Assembly: GCF_900142765.1 (NCBI RefSeq)
Contig: NZ_FRCB01000007.1
Coordinates: 124,001-188,000, forward strand
Direction of reading: 5' to 3'
DNA from: Roseovarius litoreus
Lineage (GTDB): Bacteria; Pseudomonadota; Alphaproteobacteria; Rhodobacterales; Rhodobacteraceae
DNA: 64,000 bases
Shown here: piece after piece, positions 36,152-44,741 of the stretch
Layout of the letters: the number at the start of each line of letters is the position of its first letter
Numbering within the stretch: position 1 is the first letter of the stretch
Position numbers and translations under genes: made by a program
The notes under the pieces: generated by a model
Databases searched by the model: none
Told to the model about the DNA's origin: nothing
The model's input: only the letters and a program-made list of their open reading frames with translations

Positions 36152-37195
36152 TCAGTCGGCGACCGACCAATGGACGGGAAATCCGGGGTCGAACACCGTG
36201 ACCGGGCCATCGCCCGTCTCGATCCGCGCCGGAAACGGCGTGGGCGTGGCGGATTTCACCAGCGTGATCGTATCGCTGTTCACCGGCAGGCCGTAAAAGC
36301 CCGGCCCATGCCGCGAGGCGAAGCCCTCCAGCCGGTCAAGCGCGCCTTCTTCCTCGAAGACATGCGCCAGAAGCGCCATAGTGTTAGAGGCGGTGAAACA
36401 GCCCGCGCAGCCACAGGCGCTTTCTTTCGCGTCATCGGTATGGGGCGCGCTGTCGGTCCCCAGAAAGAACCGCGCATCGCCCGATGTGGCGGCCTCCCGC
36501 AGCGCCAGCCGATGCACTTCGCGCTTGGCCACCGGCAGGCAATAGTAATGCGGCTTGATCCCGCCCACGAGGATATGGTTGCGATTGATGATCAGGTGAT
36601 GCGTGGTGATCGTTGCGCCCAGATCGCACTCCTGCGAACGGACATAGTCGACGCCGTCCCGGGTGGTGATATGCTCCATGATCACGCGCAGACCGGGCGT
36701 GGCGCGGCGCAGCGGATCGAGCACGCGGTCGATGAACACCGCCTCGCGATCGAAGATGTCGACCGCAGGATCGGTCACTTCGCCATGCACGCACAAGGGG
36801 CAGCCGGCCTCGGCCATGGCCTCGAGCACACCGCGCACCTTGTCGAAATCGCGCACGCCGCTGGTCGAATTGGTGGTGGCCCCGGCGGGATAGAGCTTGA
36901 CCGCCGTGATCAGCCCTTCGGCATGGGCGCTTACCAGATCGGCGGGATCGGTCTCTTCGGTGAGGTAAAGCGTCATCAGCGGCGTGAAACCCGCCCCCTC
37001 GGGCAGGGCCGCAAGGATCCGGTCGCGATAGGCGCGCGCATCGGCGGCGGTCACCACCGGAGGCACCAGATTGGGCATCACGATGGCGCGCGCGAAATGC
37101 CGGGTGGTTTCAGGCAGCACGGCGCGCAGCATCGCGCCATCGCGCAGATGCAGGTGCCAGTCATCGGGGCGGGTCAGGGTCAGGGTCTCGCTCAT
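36152..37195 (-). CDS. pyrC: Dihydroorotase
   Basis: 347 residues, class II (E. coli PyrC-like) length. Metal ligands: [12 protein letters not shown] (His-x-His at about 14-16), [11 protein letters not shown] (carboxylated Lys), LCVHGEVTD (His), [13 protein letters not shown] (His) and [10 protein letters not shown] (Asp). It closes carbamoyl aspartate to dihydroorotate in pyrimidine synthesis. First gene of pyrC-pyrE. Confidence 0.96.
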   Translation of the reverse strand: MSETLTLTRPDDWHLHLRDGAMLRAVLPETTRHFARAIVMPNLVPPVVTAADARAYRDRILAALPEGAGFTPLMTLYLTEETDPADLVSAHAEGLITAVKLYPAGATTNSTSGVRDFDKVRGVLEAMAEAGCPLCVHGEVTDPAVDIFDREAVFIDRVLDPLRRATPGLRVIMEHITTRDGVDYVRSQECDLGATITTHHLIINRNHILVGGIKPHYYCLPVAKREVHRLALREAATSGDARFFLGTDSAPHTDDAKESACGCAGCFTASNTMALLAHVFEEEGALDRLEGFASRHGPGFYGLPVNSDTITLVKSATPTPFPARIETGDGPVTVFDPGFPVHWSVAD

Positions 37196-37273
37196 GAGCC
37201 GAGGCTTTACACAATCGCGCGGCGCACCGCCAGAGTGCGAATGCGTGACCTGCGCGCGCCCGGCCTTGTGGCG

Positions 37274-38236
37274 TCAGTCGATCTCGCGCGGCGGCATCGG
37301 CAGGCCCCGGGTTTCGGCCGCGGCAAAGGCGTTGCGCATCGCGCGGCGGAATCTCGGCCCCGGTATTTCGCGCATCACCGCCTGGCTCCAGAGCGCAATC
37401 AGGTAAAGCCGGTTCTCGCGCTCGAGCCGCGCCAGCACCCGCTTGAGATAGGGCAGATATCCGCGCCGCGCCCGAAACAGCCGCGCCAGGCTCAGCCGGT
37501 TCAGCTTGCCGGAACTGGCCTGCGCCAGAATGCGCAAGAGCACATCCATCTCCCAAAGCGCCTGCTCGAGATTGGAGCCCAGGAAACGCACCCGGAACTG
37601 CGTGACATTGGCGCGGGTGAACAGTGCCGCATGCATCGCATCAAGCGCGATCTCGGGATCATAGATAACAAAGGCCTGTTCGGCCGCATCCAGCATGTCG
37701 GGCGCATATCCATAGCGATCATCAAAGGCCACCCGGCGCATCTCGGCATAGCGGTCGTCCCATTCCGAAATGCGCGGATCAAGCGTGGCCTGCGGGCGCA
37801 GCGCCACCACCTTGGCGCCGGGGGCGGCCACCGAAAACGCCGCCGCCGCATAGCCGCAGGCCCCCTCGCCGTAAAAGATCACCGTCTCGAACTCGTCGAA
37901 AAACCCGTCATCCACCAGCCGGTCGAAATAGCCATAGACCGTCCGGTCCCGGAACCAGGTCTCGCCATCGCTGAGCAGGCACAGATGCGACCAGCCCAGC
38001 GCCCGCACCATGCTCCAGCCCATCGGGTGCTCGCTGCGCGACAGGCCCGCCAATGACTGGCGGCTCTCGAAACTGACCAGCAGGGTGGGTTTCTGCTCAA
38101 GGAAAATCGCCGCATGGCGCTGCCCGAGGCGCTCCACATAGCCATCCTCGCCCACCATATCCTCCGCCGCCTCCAGCCAGGGCGACCACTCGAGCCCGGT
38201 CAAGGCGGTGTCGAAGGCGTTCGGGCTGTCCTGCAT
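37274..38236 (-). CDS. Uncharacterised protein next to pyrC
   Basis: 320 residues. An alpha/beta pattern is visible (LLVSFESRQSLAGLSRSE, WSHLCLLSDGETWFRD, TVIFYGEGACGYAAAAFSVA, AKVVALRPQATLDP), followed by a helical, Arg-rich C-terminus (LARLFRARRGYLPYLKRVLA). From memory, relatives in this family of bacteria sometimes carry the legacy name phosphoadenosine phosphosulfate reductase, but no PAPS-reductase motif (SGGKDS or ECGIH type) is present, so I do not use it. The FYGEGACGYAA segment resembles a nucleophile elbow only loosely. Two-gene run with pyrC is likely from the 78-bp gap. Confidence 0.55.
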   Translation of the reverse strand: MQDSPNAFDTALTGLEWSPWLEAAEDMVGEDGYVERLGQRHAAIFLEQKPTLLVSFESRQSLAGLSRSEHPMGWSMVRALGWSHLCLLSDGETWFRDRTVYGYFDRLVDDGFFDEFETVIFYGEGACGYAAAAFSVAAPGAKVVALRPQATLDPRISEWDDRYAEMRRVAFDDRYGYAPDMLDAAEQAFVIYDPEIALDAMHAALFTRANVTQFRVRFLGSNLEQALWEMDVLLRILAQASSGKLNRLSLARLFRARRGYLPYLKRVLARLERENRLYLIALWSQAVMREIPGPRFRRAMRNAFAAAETRGLPMPPREID

Positions 38237-38380
38237 CGGGTCTGATCCTCAAGGGCGCTGGCCGCTGACAACGGCTCTGTTGCCGTCGGGATAGGCTGCA
38301 ATCTGGGCGAAAGTTTGGAAATTCCAAGGGCTTTGTGGCGTGTCTTTGACCCTTGCCCAAGTGCGGCACCTTGACGTGTC

Positions 38381-38428
38381 CCCGCCCGCCATGCACTTCA
38401 TGGCGAAAGTGCATGGGACGGGCGGAGG
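38381..38428 (+). promoter_or_regulatory. Long hairpin covering the moxR ribosome site
   Basis: CATGCACTT (38390-38398) pairs with AAGTGCATG (38407-38415) around 8 nt, and CCGCCC (38382-38387) pairs with GGGCGG (38420-38425). The outer stem partly takes in the GGAGG ribosome site (38424-38428) of the gene starting at 38434, so it could limit translation. Confidence 0.45.
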
Positions 38429-38433
38429 CGCAG

Positions 38434-39354
38434 ATGAACACACCGGGATCGATCGACGAGGTGCAGGCGATGCTGACCGGTCAGGGCTATGTCTGCGACC
38501 GTGCGCTCGGCACGGTGGTGTTCCTGGCGCTCACCCTTGGCCGGCCGCTCTTTCTGGAAGGCGAGGCCGGGGTCGGCAAGACCGAGATCGCCAAGGCCAT
38601 CGCCGCAGGTCTCGGCCGGCGCCTCATTCGCCTGCAATGCTACGAGGGTCTCGATTCCGCCAGTGCGGTCTATGAATGGAACTTCGCCGAACAGATGATT
38701 GCCATCCGTACCGCCGAGGCGATGGGGTTCGAGGGGGCGGGCGCCGACCGCATCGCCCTCAAGGACGAGCTTTTCACCGAAGACTATCTCATCGAACGCC
38801 CGCTCCTGCAGGCCATGCGGCCTCAGGATGGCGGCCCGCCGGTGCTGCTCATCGACGAGCTCGACCGCACCGACGAGCCGTTCGAGGCGTTCCTGCTCGA
38901 GGCGCTTTCGGATTTTCAGGTCACCATCCCCGAACTGGGCACCATCGCGGCACCCGCCCCGCCGATCGTGATCCTGACCTCCAACCGCACCCGCGAAGTG
39001 CATGACGCGCTCAAGCGCCGCTGCCTTTATCACTGGGTCGACTACCCGTCCTTCGACCGCGAGATCGAGATCCTTCAGGCCCGCGCGCCGGAAGCCGCCG
39101 AAAGCCTCAGCCGCGAGGTGGTGGCCTTCGTGCAGCGTTTGCGCACCGAGGATCTGTTCAAGAAACCCGGCGTCGCGGAAACCATCGACTGGGCCAAATG
39201 CCTGCTCGCGCTCGACGTGATCTCGCTCAGCCCCGAGGTGATCGCCGACACGCTCGGCGCGATCCTGAAATACCAGGACGACATCCAGAAACTCCAGGGT
39301 TCCGAAGCCAAGCGCCTGCTGGACGAAGCTCGCGCCAGCCTTGGTCCCGCATGA
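38434..39354 (+). CDS. MoxR family AAA+ ATPase (CoxD-like)
   Basis: 306 residues from ATG 38434 (GGAGG 5 nt upstream). Walker A is GEAGVGKTEIAKAIAAGLGR (about 43-62), Walker B PVLLIDELDRTDEPFEAFLLEAL, sensor 1 VILTSNRTREVHDALKRRCLYHW. MoxR ATPases act as chaperones in maturation of metal enzymes; together with a VWA-domain protein such as the next gene they form the CoxD/CoxE pair found with CO-dehydrogenase-type hydroxylases. The coxSLM cluster is 5 kb downstream, supporting that role. Confidence 0.85.
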   Translation: MNTPGSIDEVQAMLTGQGYVCDRALGTVVFLALTLGRPLFLEGEAGVGKTEIAKAIAAGLGRRLIRLQCYEGLDSASAVYEWNFAEQMIAIRTAEAMGFEGAGADRIALKDELFTEDYLIERPLLQAMRPQDGGPPVLLIDELDRTDEPFEAFLLEALSDFQVTIPELGTIAAPAPPIVILTSNRTREVHDALKRRCLYHWVDYPSFDREIEILQARAPEAAESLSREVVAFVQRLRTEDLFKKPGVAETIDWAKCLLALDVISLSPEVIADTLGAILKYQDDIQKLQGSEAKRLLDEARASLGPA

Positions 39355-39401
39355 GGTTTCTTCTGGCCCCAAATATCCCGGGGGTTCGGGGGCTGGCCCC
39401 C
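39355..39401 (+). repeat. Dispersed intergenic repeat family 1, copy E (fills a two-gene junction)
   Basis: GGTTTCTTCTGGCCCCAAATA, TCCCGGGGG, TTC, GGGGGCTGGCCCCC. It begins at the base after the moxR stop and ends 10 nt before the VWA start, so it occupies the whole junction of what should be a co-transcribed pair. Confidence 0.9.
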
Positions 39402-39411
39402 GATCCGTGGC

Positions 39412-40674
39412 ATGCCTGAATATCCCGCGCTCGATCTGCCGGACAATCCCCGGCTGACGCATAACATCGTCCATTTCACCCGGGCGCTGCGCAAGGCCGG
39501 GCTGCCGGTGGGGACGGGGCGGGTGATCGATGCGATCCGCGCGGTCGAGGCGGCGGGCTTCACCTCGAAGACCGATTTCTTCTACACCCTGCGTGCCTGC
39601 CTCGTCACGCGGCCCGAACATCGCGCGGTGTTTGCGCAGATCTTCCGCCTTTATTGGCGCGACCCGCGCTACATGGAACATATGATGGCGATGATGCTGC
39701 CGGCCATTCGCGGCGTGCAGGAGGATCGCACGGCCCAGGCCGCCGAGAAACGCGCCGCCGAAGCCCTGCTCGACGGGATCGAGCCCGAGATGCCCGCGTC
39801 AGAGGACAATGAGGACGACGAGGACACCGTGATCGAGATCGACGCCTCGGCCACGATGTCCGCCGAGGAACGGCTGCGCAGGCTCGATTTCGAACAGATG
39901 TCCACCGCCGAGGTGGCCGCCGCCAAGCGCATGCTGGCCCGTCTCAGCCTGCCGGTCAAACCGCTGGCCTCGCGGCGCGGGATGGCCCATGCGCAAGGCA
40001 CCCGCATCGACGCGCGCCGCACTTTGCGCGCTGCCATGCGCCGCGGCGGCGAGCTGGACCGCATCCACCGGCTCAAGCCGCGTCCGCGCTATCCCAACTT
40101 GGTGGTGATTTGCGATATTTCAGGTTCCATGAGCCAATACAGCCGCATGGTTTTGCATTTTCTCCATGCCGTCGCCAATGAAAAGGGGCAGGGCTGGGCC
40201 AGGGTCCATGCCTTCACCTTCGGCACGCGGCTCACCAACATCACCCGGCATCTGGCCACCCGCGATGTCGATGCGGCGCTCGCGGCGGCGGGCCAGGAGG
40301 CACAGGACTGGGAAGGCGGCACGCGGATCGGCGACTGTCTGCACGCCTTCAACCGCGACTGGTCGCGCCGGGTCATGGGGCAGGGGGCGGTGGTGCTGCT
40401 CATCACCGACGGGCTGGATCGCGGCGCCCCCGAGGCGCTGGACAAGGAAATGGAGCGCCTGCATCTGAGCGCCCGGCGGCTGATCTGGCTCAATCCTTTG
40501 CTCCGCTGGGAAGGCTTCGCGCCGCGGGCCAGCGGCATCCGTGCGATGCTGCCGCATGTGGATTCGTTCCGCGCGGGCCATTCCATCGCCACGCTCGAAG
40601 AGCTGGCCGCCGCCATATCGCGGCCCGATGACGCGGGCGAAAAGGCCCGCCTCATGGCGCAGCTCTCCGATTGA
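39412..40674 (+). CDS. VWA domain-containing protein, CoxE family
   Basis: 420 residues. The N-terminal half is helical (NPRLTHNIVHFTRALRKAGLPVGTGRVID is the CoxE start); the von Willebrand A domain begins at about 225 with VICDISGSMSQYSRM (MIDAS DxSxS). Later MIDAS residues are in EGGTRIGDCL and VLLITDGLDRG. It is the partner of the MoxR ATPase encoded just upstream. No ribosome site is visible before ATG 39412: the position is taken by repeat copy E. Confidence 0.87.
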   Translation: MPEYPALDLPDNPRLTHNIVHFTRALRKAGLPVGTGRVIDAIRAVEAAGFTSKTDFFYTLRACLVTRPEHRAVFAQIFRLYWRDPRYMEHMMAMMLPAIRGVQEDRTAQAAEKRAAEALLDGIEPEMPASEDNEDDEDTVIEIDASATMSAEERLRRLDFEQMSTAEVAAAKRMLARLSLPVKPLASRRGMAHAQGTRIDARRTLRAAMRRGGELDRIHRLKPRPRYPNLVVICDISGSMSQYSRMVLHFLHAVANEKGQGWARVHAFTFGTRLTNITRHLATRDVDAALAAAGQEAQDWEGGTRIGDCLHAFNRDWSRRVMGQGAVVLLITDGLDRGAPEALDKEMERLHLSARRLIWLNPLLRWEGFAPRASGIRAMLPHVDSFRAGHSIATLEELAAAISRPDDAGEKARLMAQLSD

Positions 40675-40781
40675 TCCTGCCCACCTGAACTTGCCCAGCT
40701 GACGCGTCGCTCAATCTGTCCGCGTCCGTATCCGGTACAGGCCCGCAGCGCTGCGCGCCGATGCACGCCGATACGCGGGCA

Positions 40782-40834
40782 TTGACATGGATCATTGCAT
40801 ACATTCAATTTCTGATATATTCGTAAACCAGAAT
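40782..40834 (+). promoter_or_regulatory. Promoter with SqrR/BigR-type operator for the YeeE/YedE pair
   Basis: A perfect -35 TTGACA (40782-40787) is followed by TTCAAT (40804-40809, 16-nt spacing). At 40819-40834 there is ATTC-N8-GAAT, the half-site pattern reported for the persulfide-sensing repressors SqrR and BigR, located near the expected transcription start. A further ATTC (40803-40806) lies upstream. BigR-type operons often include YeeE/YedE proteins, which fits the genes here. Confidence 0.6.
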
Positions 40835-40869
40835 GTGACAACGGTCACGCCATGACGAAAGGAACTCCC

Positions 40870-41421
40870 ATGGTTCTGAACTGGAAATCCGGCGGTGTCC
40901 TGCTGGGGCTGGTGTTCTTCGCCGCGGTCCTGCTGGTCAAGCCGATCGGCGTCTCGACGCAATTCGTGATCCTCGATGCGATCATCGCGGACGCGGCCAA
41001 TCCCGGTCTCATCACCGCCACCGACGAGGGCTTTACCTCGACCAATGCCTATCTCGCCAAATCCGGCGGCGTCTATGCCAAGAACGCGATGAACCCGCTC
41101 AATTACAGCTTCGTCTTCGTGCTGGCCATGGCGCTCGGGGCATTCGCCTCGGCGATGGCGCGCGGCGGGGTGGGGCGCGAGGAACGCCGCCTGCCCGCGA
41201 TCTGGTATGCCAATTACGGTGACACGCCCTGGAAACGCTATGGCATGGCCTTTCTGGGCGGCTTCATCGTGCTCTACGGCGCGCGTCTGGCGGGGGGCTG
41301 CACCTCGGGGCACATGATGTCCGGCATGATGCAGACCGCCGTCTCCGGCTATGTCTTCGCCGCCGGCGCCTTTGCGGCTGCGGTGCCCGTCGCCATCATG
41401 ATGTATCAAAGAGAGGGCTGA
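40870..41421 (+). CDS. YeeE/YedE family sulfur-compound transport protein, first of a pair
   Basis: 183 residues from ATG 40870, which has AAAGGA 7 nt upstream; an ATG 18 nt earlier lacks a site. Spans at about 8-24 (GGVLLGLVFFAAVLLVK), 82-100, 130-150 and 155-180. The motif GARLAGGCTSGHMMSGMM with its conserved Cys is the YeeE/YedE signature. Such half-size proteins work in pairs to move thiosulfate or persulfide-type sulfur. Next gene starts 3 nt after the stop. Confidence 0.85.
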   Translation: MVLNWKSGGVLLGLVFFAAVLLVKPIGVSTQFVILDAIIADAANPGLITATDEGFTSTNAYLAKSGGVYAKNAMNPLNYSFVFVLAMALGAFASAMARGGVGREERRLPAIWYANYGDTPWKRYGMAFLGGFIVLYGARLAGGCTSGHMMSGMMQTAVSGYVFAAGAFAAAVPVAIMMYQREG

Positions 41422-41424
41422 GCC

Positions 41425-42006
41425 ATGACATCCATTCTGCTCGCACTTGTGATCGGCGCCGCGTTCGGCGCGGTGCTTGACCGGATCGGCGCCACCAATC
41501 CCAACTGGATCGGCAAGATGCTGTCCCTGACCAATCTGCACCTGATGAAGACCATCCTTTTGGCGATCGGCACCGCCTCGGTGCTGATGTTCGCAGGCCA
41601 GATGGCGGGGCTTGTCGATGTCGGCCACATGAGCGTCAAGACCGCTTATGCGGGCGTGTTCATCGGCGGGCTGATGCTGGGCGTGGGCTGGGCCGCGTCG
41701 GGCTATTGCCCCGGCACTGGCGTCTGTGCCGCGGCCACCGGGCGCAAGGACGCGTGGTTCTTCATCGCGGGCGGCCTCTTGGGCGCTGCGGCCTATATGG
41801 TCAGCTACCCGATGTGGAAGGCGGCGGGCCTTCTGGAGGGTGACAAGTTGACACTTGGTGCGATTCCCGGCGCGGATTACCCTGCCTTGACGACCATTTC
41901 CGGCGATATTGTCGGGATCGTGATGGGGGCGATGTTCATCGCCGTGGCCTTTGTCCTGCCCGAGCGTCTGCGCGGCGCGGGACAGGCGGTCGCGCCAGCC
42001 GAGTGA
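41425..42006 (+). CDS. YeeE/YedE family sulfur-compound transport protein, second of a pair
   Basis: 193 residues. Motif GVGWAASGYCPGTGVCAAATGRKDAWFF (about 87-114) holds two conserved Cys; further spans at about 1-20, 45-65, 110-130 and 155-175. With the preceding gene it makes the two halves of a YeeE/YedE transporter, as in the pmpA/pmpB genes linked to BigR. The predicted operator upstream supports response to reactive sulfur. A strong terminator follows. Confidence 0.85.
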   Translation: MTSILLALVIGAAFGAVLDRIGATNPNWIGKMLSLTNLHLMKTILLAIGTASVLMFAGQMAGLVDVGHMSVKTAYAGVFIGGLMLGVGWAASGYCPGTGVCAAATGRKDAWFFIAGGLLGAAAYMVSYPMWKAAGLLEGDKLTLGAIPGADYPALTTISGDIVGIVMGAMFIAVAFVLPERLRGAGQAVAPAE

Positions 42007-42034
42007 CCCCCAAGGCTTGAGCGCGCGCCCGATG

Positions 42035-42068
42035 GGCCGCCCTCCCATCCCGGGGGGCGGCCTTTTTC
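42035..42068 (+). terminator. Intrinsic terminator after the YeeE/YedE pair
   Basis: GGCCGCC (42035-42041) pairs with GGCGGCC (42056-42062), followed by TTTTT (42063-42067). It separates the YeeE/YedE pair from xdhC, so the sulfur genes are likely a transcript of their own. Confidence 0.8.
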
Positions 42069-42119
42069 GTTTGTGCCCCACAAGCGCGCATCCCATAGTG
42101 CGCCCCAAGGAGGCCCGCG

Positions 42120-43106
42120 ATGACGACCGACCAGAGGACGACCGACAGATTTGACGACATCCCCGAAACCGCCCTCGCGTGGCACCGCGCGGGCAAGGGC
42201 GCGGCGCTGGCCACGGTGGTCGAGACATGGGGCAGCGCTCCGCGCCGCGTGGGCAGTCAGCTGGCCATCTCGGGCGCGGGCGAGATCGCAGGCTCGGTCT
42301 CGGGCGGCTGCGTCGAAGGCGCCGTGGTGGCCGAGGCTCTGGACGCAATCGAGGCGGGCAAGCCCGTCATGCTGGAATACGGTGTCAGCGACGGCGACGC
42401 CTTTGCCGTGGGACTGGCCTGTGGCGGCACAATCCGGGTGCTGGTGGAGCCCATTGGCCCTGTGATGCCGGTGGCACTGCTGGAAGATCTGGTGCTGGCC
42501 CGCCAATCCCGTGTGCCGGTGGCCTATGTCACGGGGCTGACCGCCGAGCGGCGGCTCGAAAGGGACGGCCATGCCGAGCGCTTCCGCATGGACCGGTCGG
42601 GCTTCGAGGAGGATGGCGCGACCTTCGTGGCCATTCACAACCCGCCCTTGCGCCTGATCATCGTGGGGGCGGTGCATATCGCGCAGGCGCTGGTGCCGAT
42701 GGCGCGGATCGCGGGCTTCGATCCGCTGCTGATCGATCCGCGCGAAAGTTTCGGCAATGCGGCGCGCTTTCCCGGCGAGACGATCCTCAACGACTGGCCC
42801 GACGAGGGCGTGCAGGCCTTCGGTCTCGATGCCCGCACGGCGCTTGTGCTGCTGACCCATGACCCCAAACTTGACGATCCCGCCCTGCAACAGGCGCTTG
42901 CATCGGACGTGTTCTATATCGGCGCGCTCGGCTCCACCCGGACCCATGCCAAGCGGGTCGAGCGGTTCCGCGCGGCGGGCTATGACGAGGCCCGGATCGC
43001 CCGCATTCATGGCCCCGTGGGGCTTGATATCGGCGCCGCCAGCCCCTCCGAGATCGCCGTCAGCATCCTTGCGCAGATCATCGCGGTGCTGAGGCGCGGG
43101 GCATGA
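42120..43106 (+). CDS. XdhC family molybdenum-enzyme maturation protein (CoxF/CoxI-like)
   Basis: 328 residues; AAGGAGG lies 7 nt before ATG. N-terminal XdhC_CoxI domain (VETWGSAPRRVGSQLAISGAGEIAGSVSGGCVEGAVVAEAL, about 36-76, with conserved Cys in GGCVEG and GLACGG) and C-terminal Rossmann domain (LRLIIVGAVHIAQALVPMARIAGFDPLLIDPR; YIGALGSTRTHAKRVERF). XdhC binds the molybdenum cofactor and passes its sulfurated form to xanthine dehydrogenase-type enzymes. Its end overlaps the next gene by 4 nt and it precedes coxSLM. Confidence 0.88.
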   Translation: MTTDQRTTDRFDDIPETALAWHRAGKGAALATVVETWGSAPRRVGSQLAISGAGEIAGSVSGGCVEGAVVAEALDAIEAGKPVMLEYGVSDGDAFAVGLACGGTIRVLVEPIGPVMPVALLEDLVLARQSRVPVAYVTGLTAERRLERDGHAERFRMDRSGFEEDGATFVAIHNPPLRLIIVGAVHIAQALVPMARIAGFDPLLIDPRESFGNAARFPGETILNDWPDEGVQAFGLDARTALVLLTHDPKLDDPALQQALASDVFYIGALGSTRTHAKRVERFRAAGYDEARIARIHGPVGLDIGAASPSEIAVSILAQIIAVLRRGA

Positions 43107-44122
43107 AATTCGGCCCCGTCCCCCTGACCGAGGCCGAGGGCGCGATCCTCGCCCATTCGCTCCAACTGCCGTCGGGGCGGCTGCGCAAGGGCGTGGTGCT
43201 GCAAGCGGCGCATCTGGACGATCTGCGCGCGGCAGACATCCATGAGGTGACCGTCGCCCGCCTTGGCCCCGACGACATTCACGAGGATGCCGCCGCCGAA
43301 ACGCTGGCCTCGGCGCTGCTCGACCGCGCCGCGAACATCCACCTGACCCAGCCCTTTACCGGTCGCGTGAACCTGATCGCCGACGCCCCGGGCGTGGTTC
43401 TGATCGACGCGGACAGGATCGATGCCGCAAATGCCGTGGACCCGATGATCACCGTGGCCACGGTGCCCCCCCATCACCAGCTGCGGGCAGGCGGCATGGT
43501 GGCGACGGTCAAGATCATCTCCTACGGGGTGGAGGGCGCGGCGCTGGCGCGGGCCGCCGATCTGGCGCGGGGCGCGATTCGGCTGGCGGTGCCGGTCCAT
43601 GCCGATGCCAGCCTGATCCTGACCGAAATTCCCGGCGGGCCGGGCGACAAGGGCGTGGAGGCGGTGGAAAACCGCCTGACCGGGCTGGGCATGCGGCTCT
43701 CCGAGACCTTGCGCTGTGCACATGACGAGGCAGCCCTGGCCCAAGCCATTTCCCGCGCCACCGGCGAGATCGTGCTGATCCTCACCGCCTCGGCCACCTC
43801 CGACCCGCAAGACACTGCCCCTGAAGCGCTGCGCAGGGCAGGCGGGCAGGTGACCCGCTTCGGCCTGCCGGTCGATCCCGGAAACCTGCTGTTTCTGGGC
43901 AGCATCGACAGCCGTCCGGTGATCGGGCTTCCGGGCAGCGCGCGCTCTCCGGTGCTGCATGGCGCCGACTGGGTTCTGGCGCGTGTGGCCTGCGGTCTGC
44001 CGGTGGACAGCGCGGTGATCGCGCGCATGGGCGTGGGCGGTCTGCTCAAGGAAATCCCGACCCGGCCCCAGCCACGCCGCGCCCGTGGCACCCCGCCGGA
44101 CAAGCCCGGCGACGATAGTTGA
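43103..44122 (+). CDS. Molybdopterin-binding protein (MoeA/MoaB-like domain)
   Basis: 339 residues. The N-terminal segment begins PVPLTEAEGAILAHSLQLPSGRLRKGVVL, as in MoeA-like or cofactor-cytidylyltransferase-associated proteins. The middle and C-terminal parts have a MoCF_biosynth-type layout (GMVATVKIISYGV, LSETLRCAHDEAALAQAI, VIGLPGSARSPVLHGADWVLARV, where PGSARSP is the binding loop). It overlaps xdhC by 4 nt. A role in preparing the Mo cofactor for CoxL is inferred from position and family. Confidence 0.8.
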   Translation: MKFGPVPLTEAEGAILAHSLQLPSGRLRKGVVLQAAHLDDLRAADIHEVTVARLGPDDIHEDAAAETLASALLDRAANIHLTQPFTGRVNLIADAPGVVLIDADRIDAANAVDPMITVATVPPHHQLRAGGMVATVKIISYGVEGAALARAADLARGAIRLAVPVHADASLILTEIPGGPGDKGVEAVENRLTGLGMRLSETLRCAHDEAALAQAISRATGEIVLILTASATSDPQDTAPEALRRAGGQVTRFGLPVDPGNLLFLGSIDSRPVIGLPGSARSPVLHGADWVLARVACGLPVDSAVIARMGVGGLLKEIPTRPQPRRARGTPPDKPGDDS

Positions 44123-44140
44123 AAAATTGGGTTCTCAACT
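44117..44140 (+). promoter_or_regulatory. Small inverted repeat in the coxS leader
   Basis: AGTTGA (44117-44122) and TCAACT (44135-44140) frame 12 nt of A/T-rich sequence just after the stop of the molybdopterin-binding gene. The AGTTGA arm overlaps the stop codon. The gap to coxS (44123-44200) is the likely promoter region for coxSLM; the role of the repeat is unknown. Confidence 0.3.
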
Positions 44141-44200
44141 GCGCGGACAAGTGCTTAACTCACCTCAGCTAACGAATGACTAGCCAAATGGGAGGACTCT

Positions 44201-44686
44201 ATGCCACAGGTCAGCATGACCGTGAACGGCAAGCCCGCGACCGGCCAAATCGAAGGCCGCACGCTGCTTGTCGACTTCATCCGCGAGACACTCAACCTGA
44301 CCGGAACGCATGTCGGCTGCGACACCAGCCAATGCGGCGCCTGCGTTGTGCATGTGAACGGCAAGGCCGTGAAATCCTGCACGATGTTCGCAGCCGAAGC
44401 CGAAGGCGCCGATGTGCTCACCATCGAAGGGGTCGCTGCTCCCGATGGCACGCTCGATACCGTGCAGCAGGCCTTCCATGAGCATCACGGCCTGCAATGC
44501 GGCTTCTGCACGCCGGGCATGGTGATGTCGGCCAAGGCCCTTCTGGCCGAAAACCCGACCCCGACCGAGGCCGAGATTCGCGACTATCTCGAAGGCAATA
44601 TCTGCCGCTGCACCGGCTATCACAACATCGTGAAAGCAATCATGGCCGCGTCCGGGCAGGATGTGAGCAAGATCGCCGCCGAATAA
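44201..44686 (+). CDS. coxS: CO dehydrogenase-type small subunit (2Fe-2S)
   Basis: 161 residues; GGGAGGACTCT precedes ATG. The plant-type [2Fe-2S] ligands are in [18 protein letters not shown] with the fourth Cys in VKSC, and the second cluster in [13 protein letters not shown] and [11 protein letters not shown]. This subunit carries electrons from the molybdenum site in CoxL to FAD in CoxM. First gene of coxS-coxL-coxM. The S-L-M order is the one described for form II enzymes. Confidence 0.93.
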   Translation: MPQVSMTVNGKPATGQIEGRTLLVDFIRETLNLTGTHVGCDTSQCGACVVHVNGKAVKSCTMFAAEAEGADVLTIEGVAAPDGTLDTVQQAFHEHHGLQCGFCTPGMVMSAKALLAENPTPTEAEIRDYLEGNICRCTGYHNIVKAIMAASGQDVSKIAAE

Positions 44687-44741
44687 CGAACAAACGCTCG
44701 GCGGGCGCACCGCCGCGACCCACCAACAGGGAGGACACCTC

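Noticed and set aside
35477..38056. Plus-strand frame (859 codons) opposite pyrE, pyrC and the unknown gene
   Set aside because: It spans three real minus-strand genes and their gaps and has no recognisable motif.
37274..38236. Naming this gene phosphoadenosine phosphosulfate reductase
   Set aside because: No PP-loop or catalytic Cys motif is present; the true CysH is at 56688-57422.
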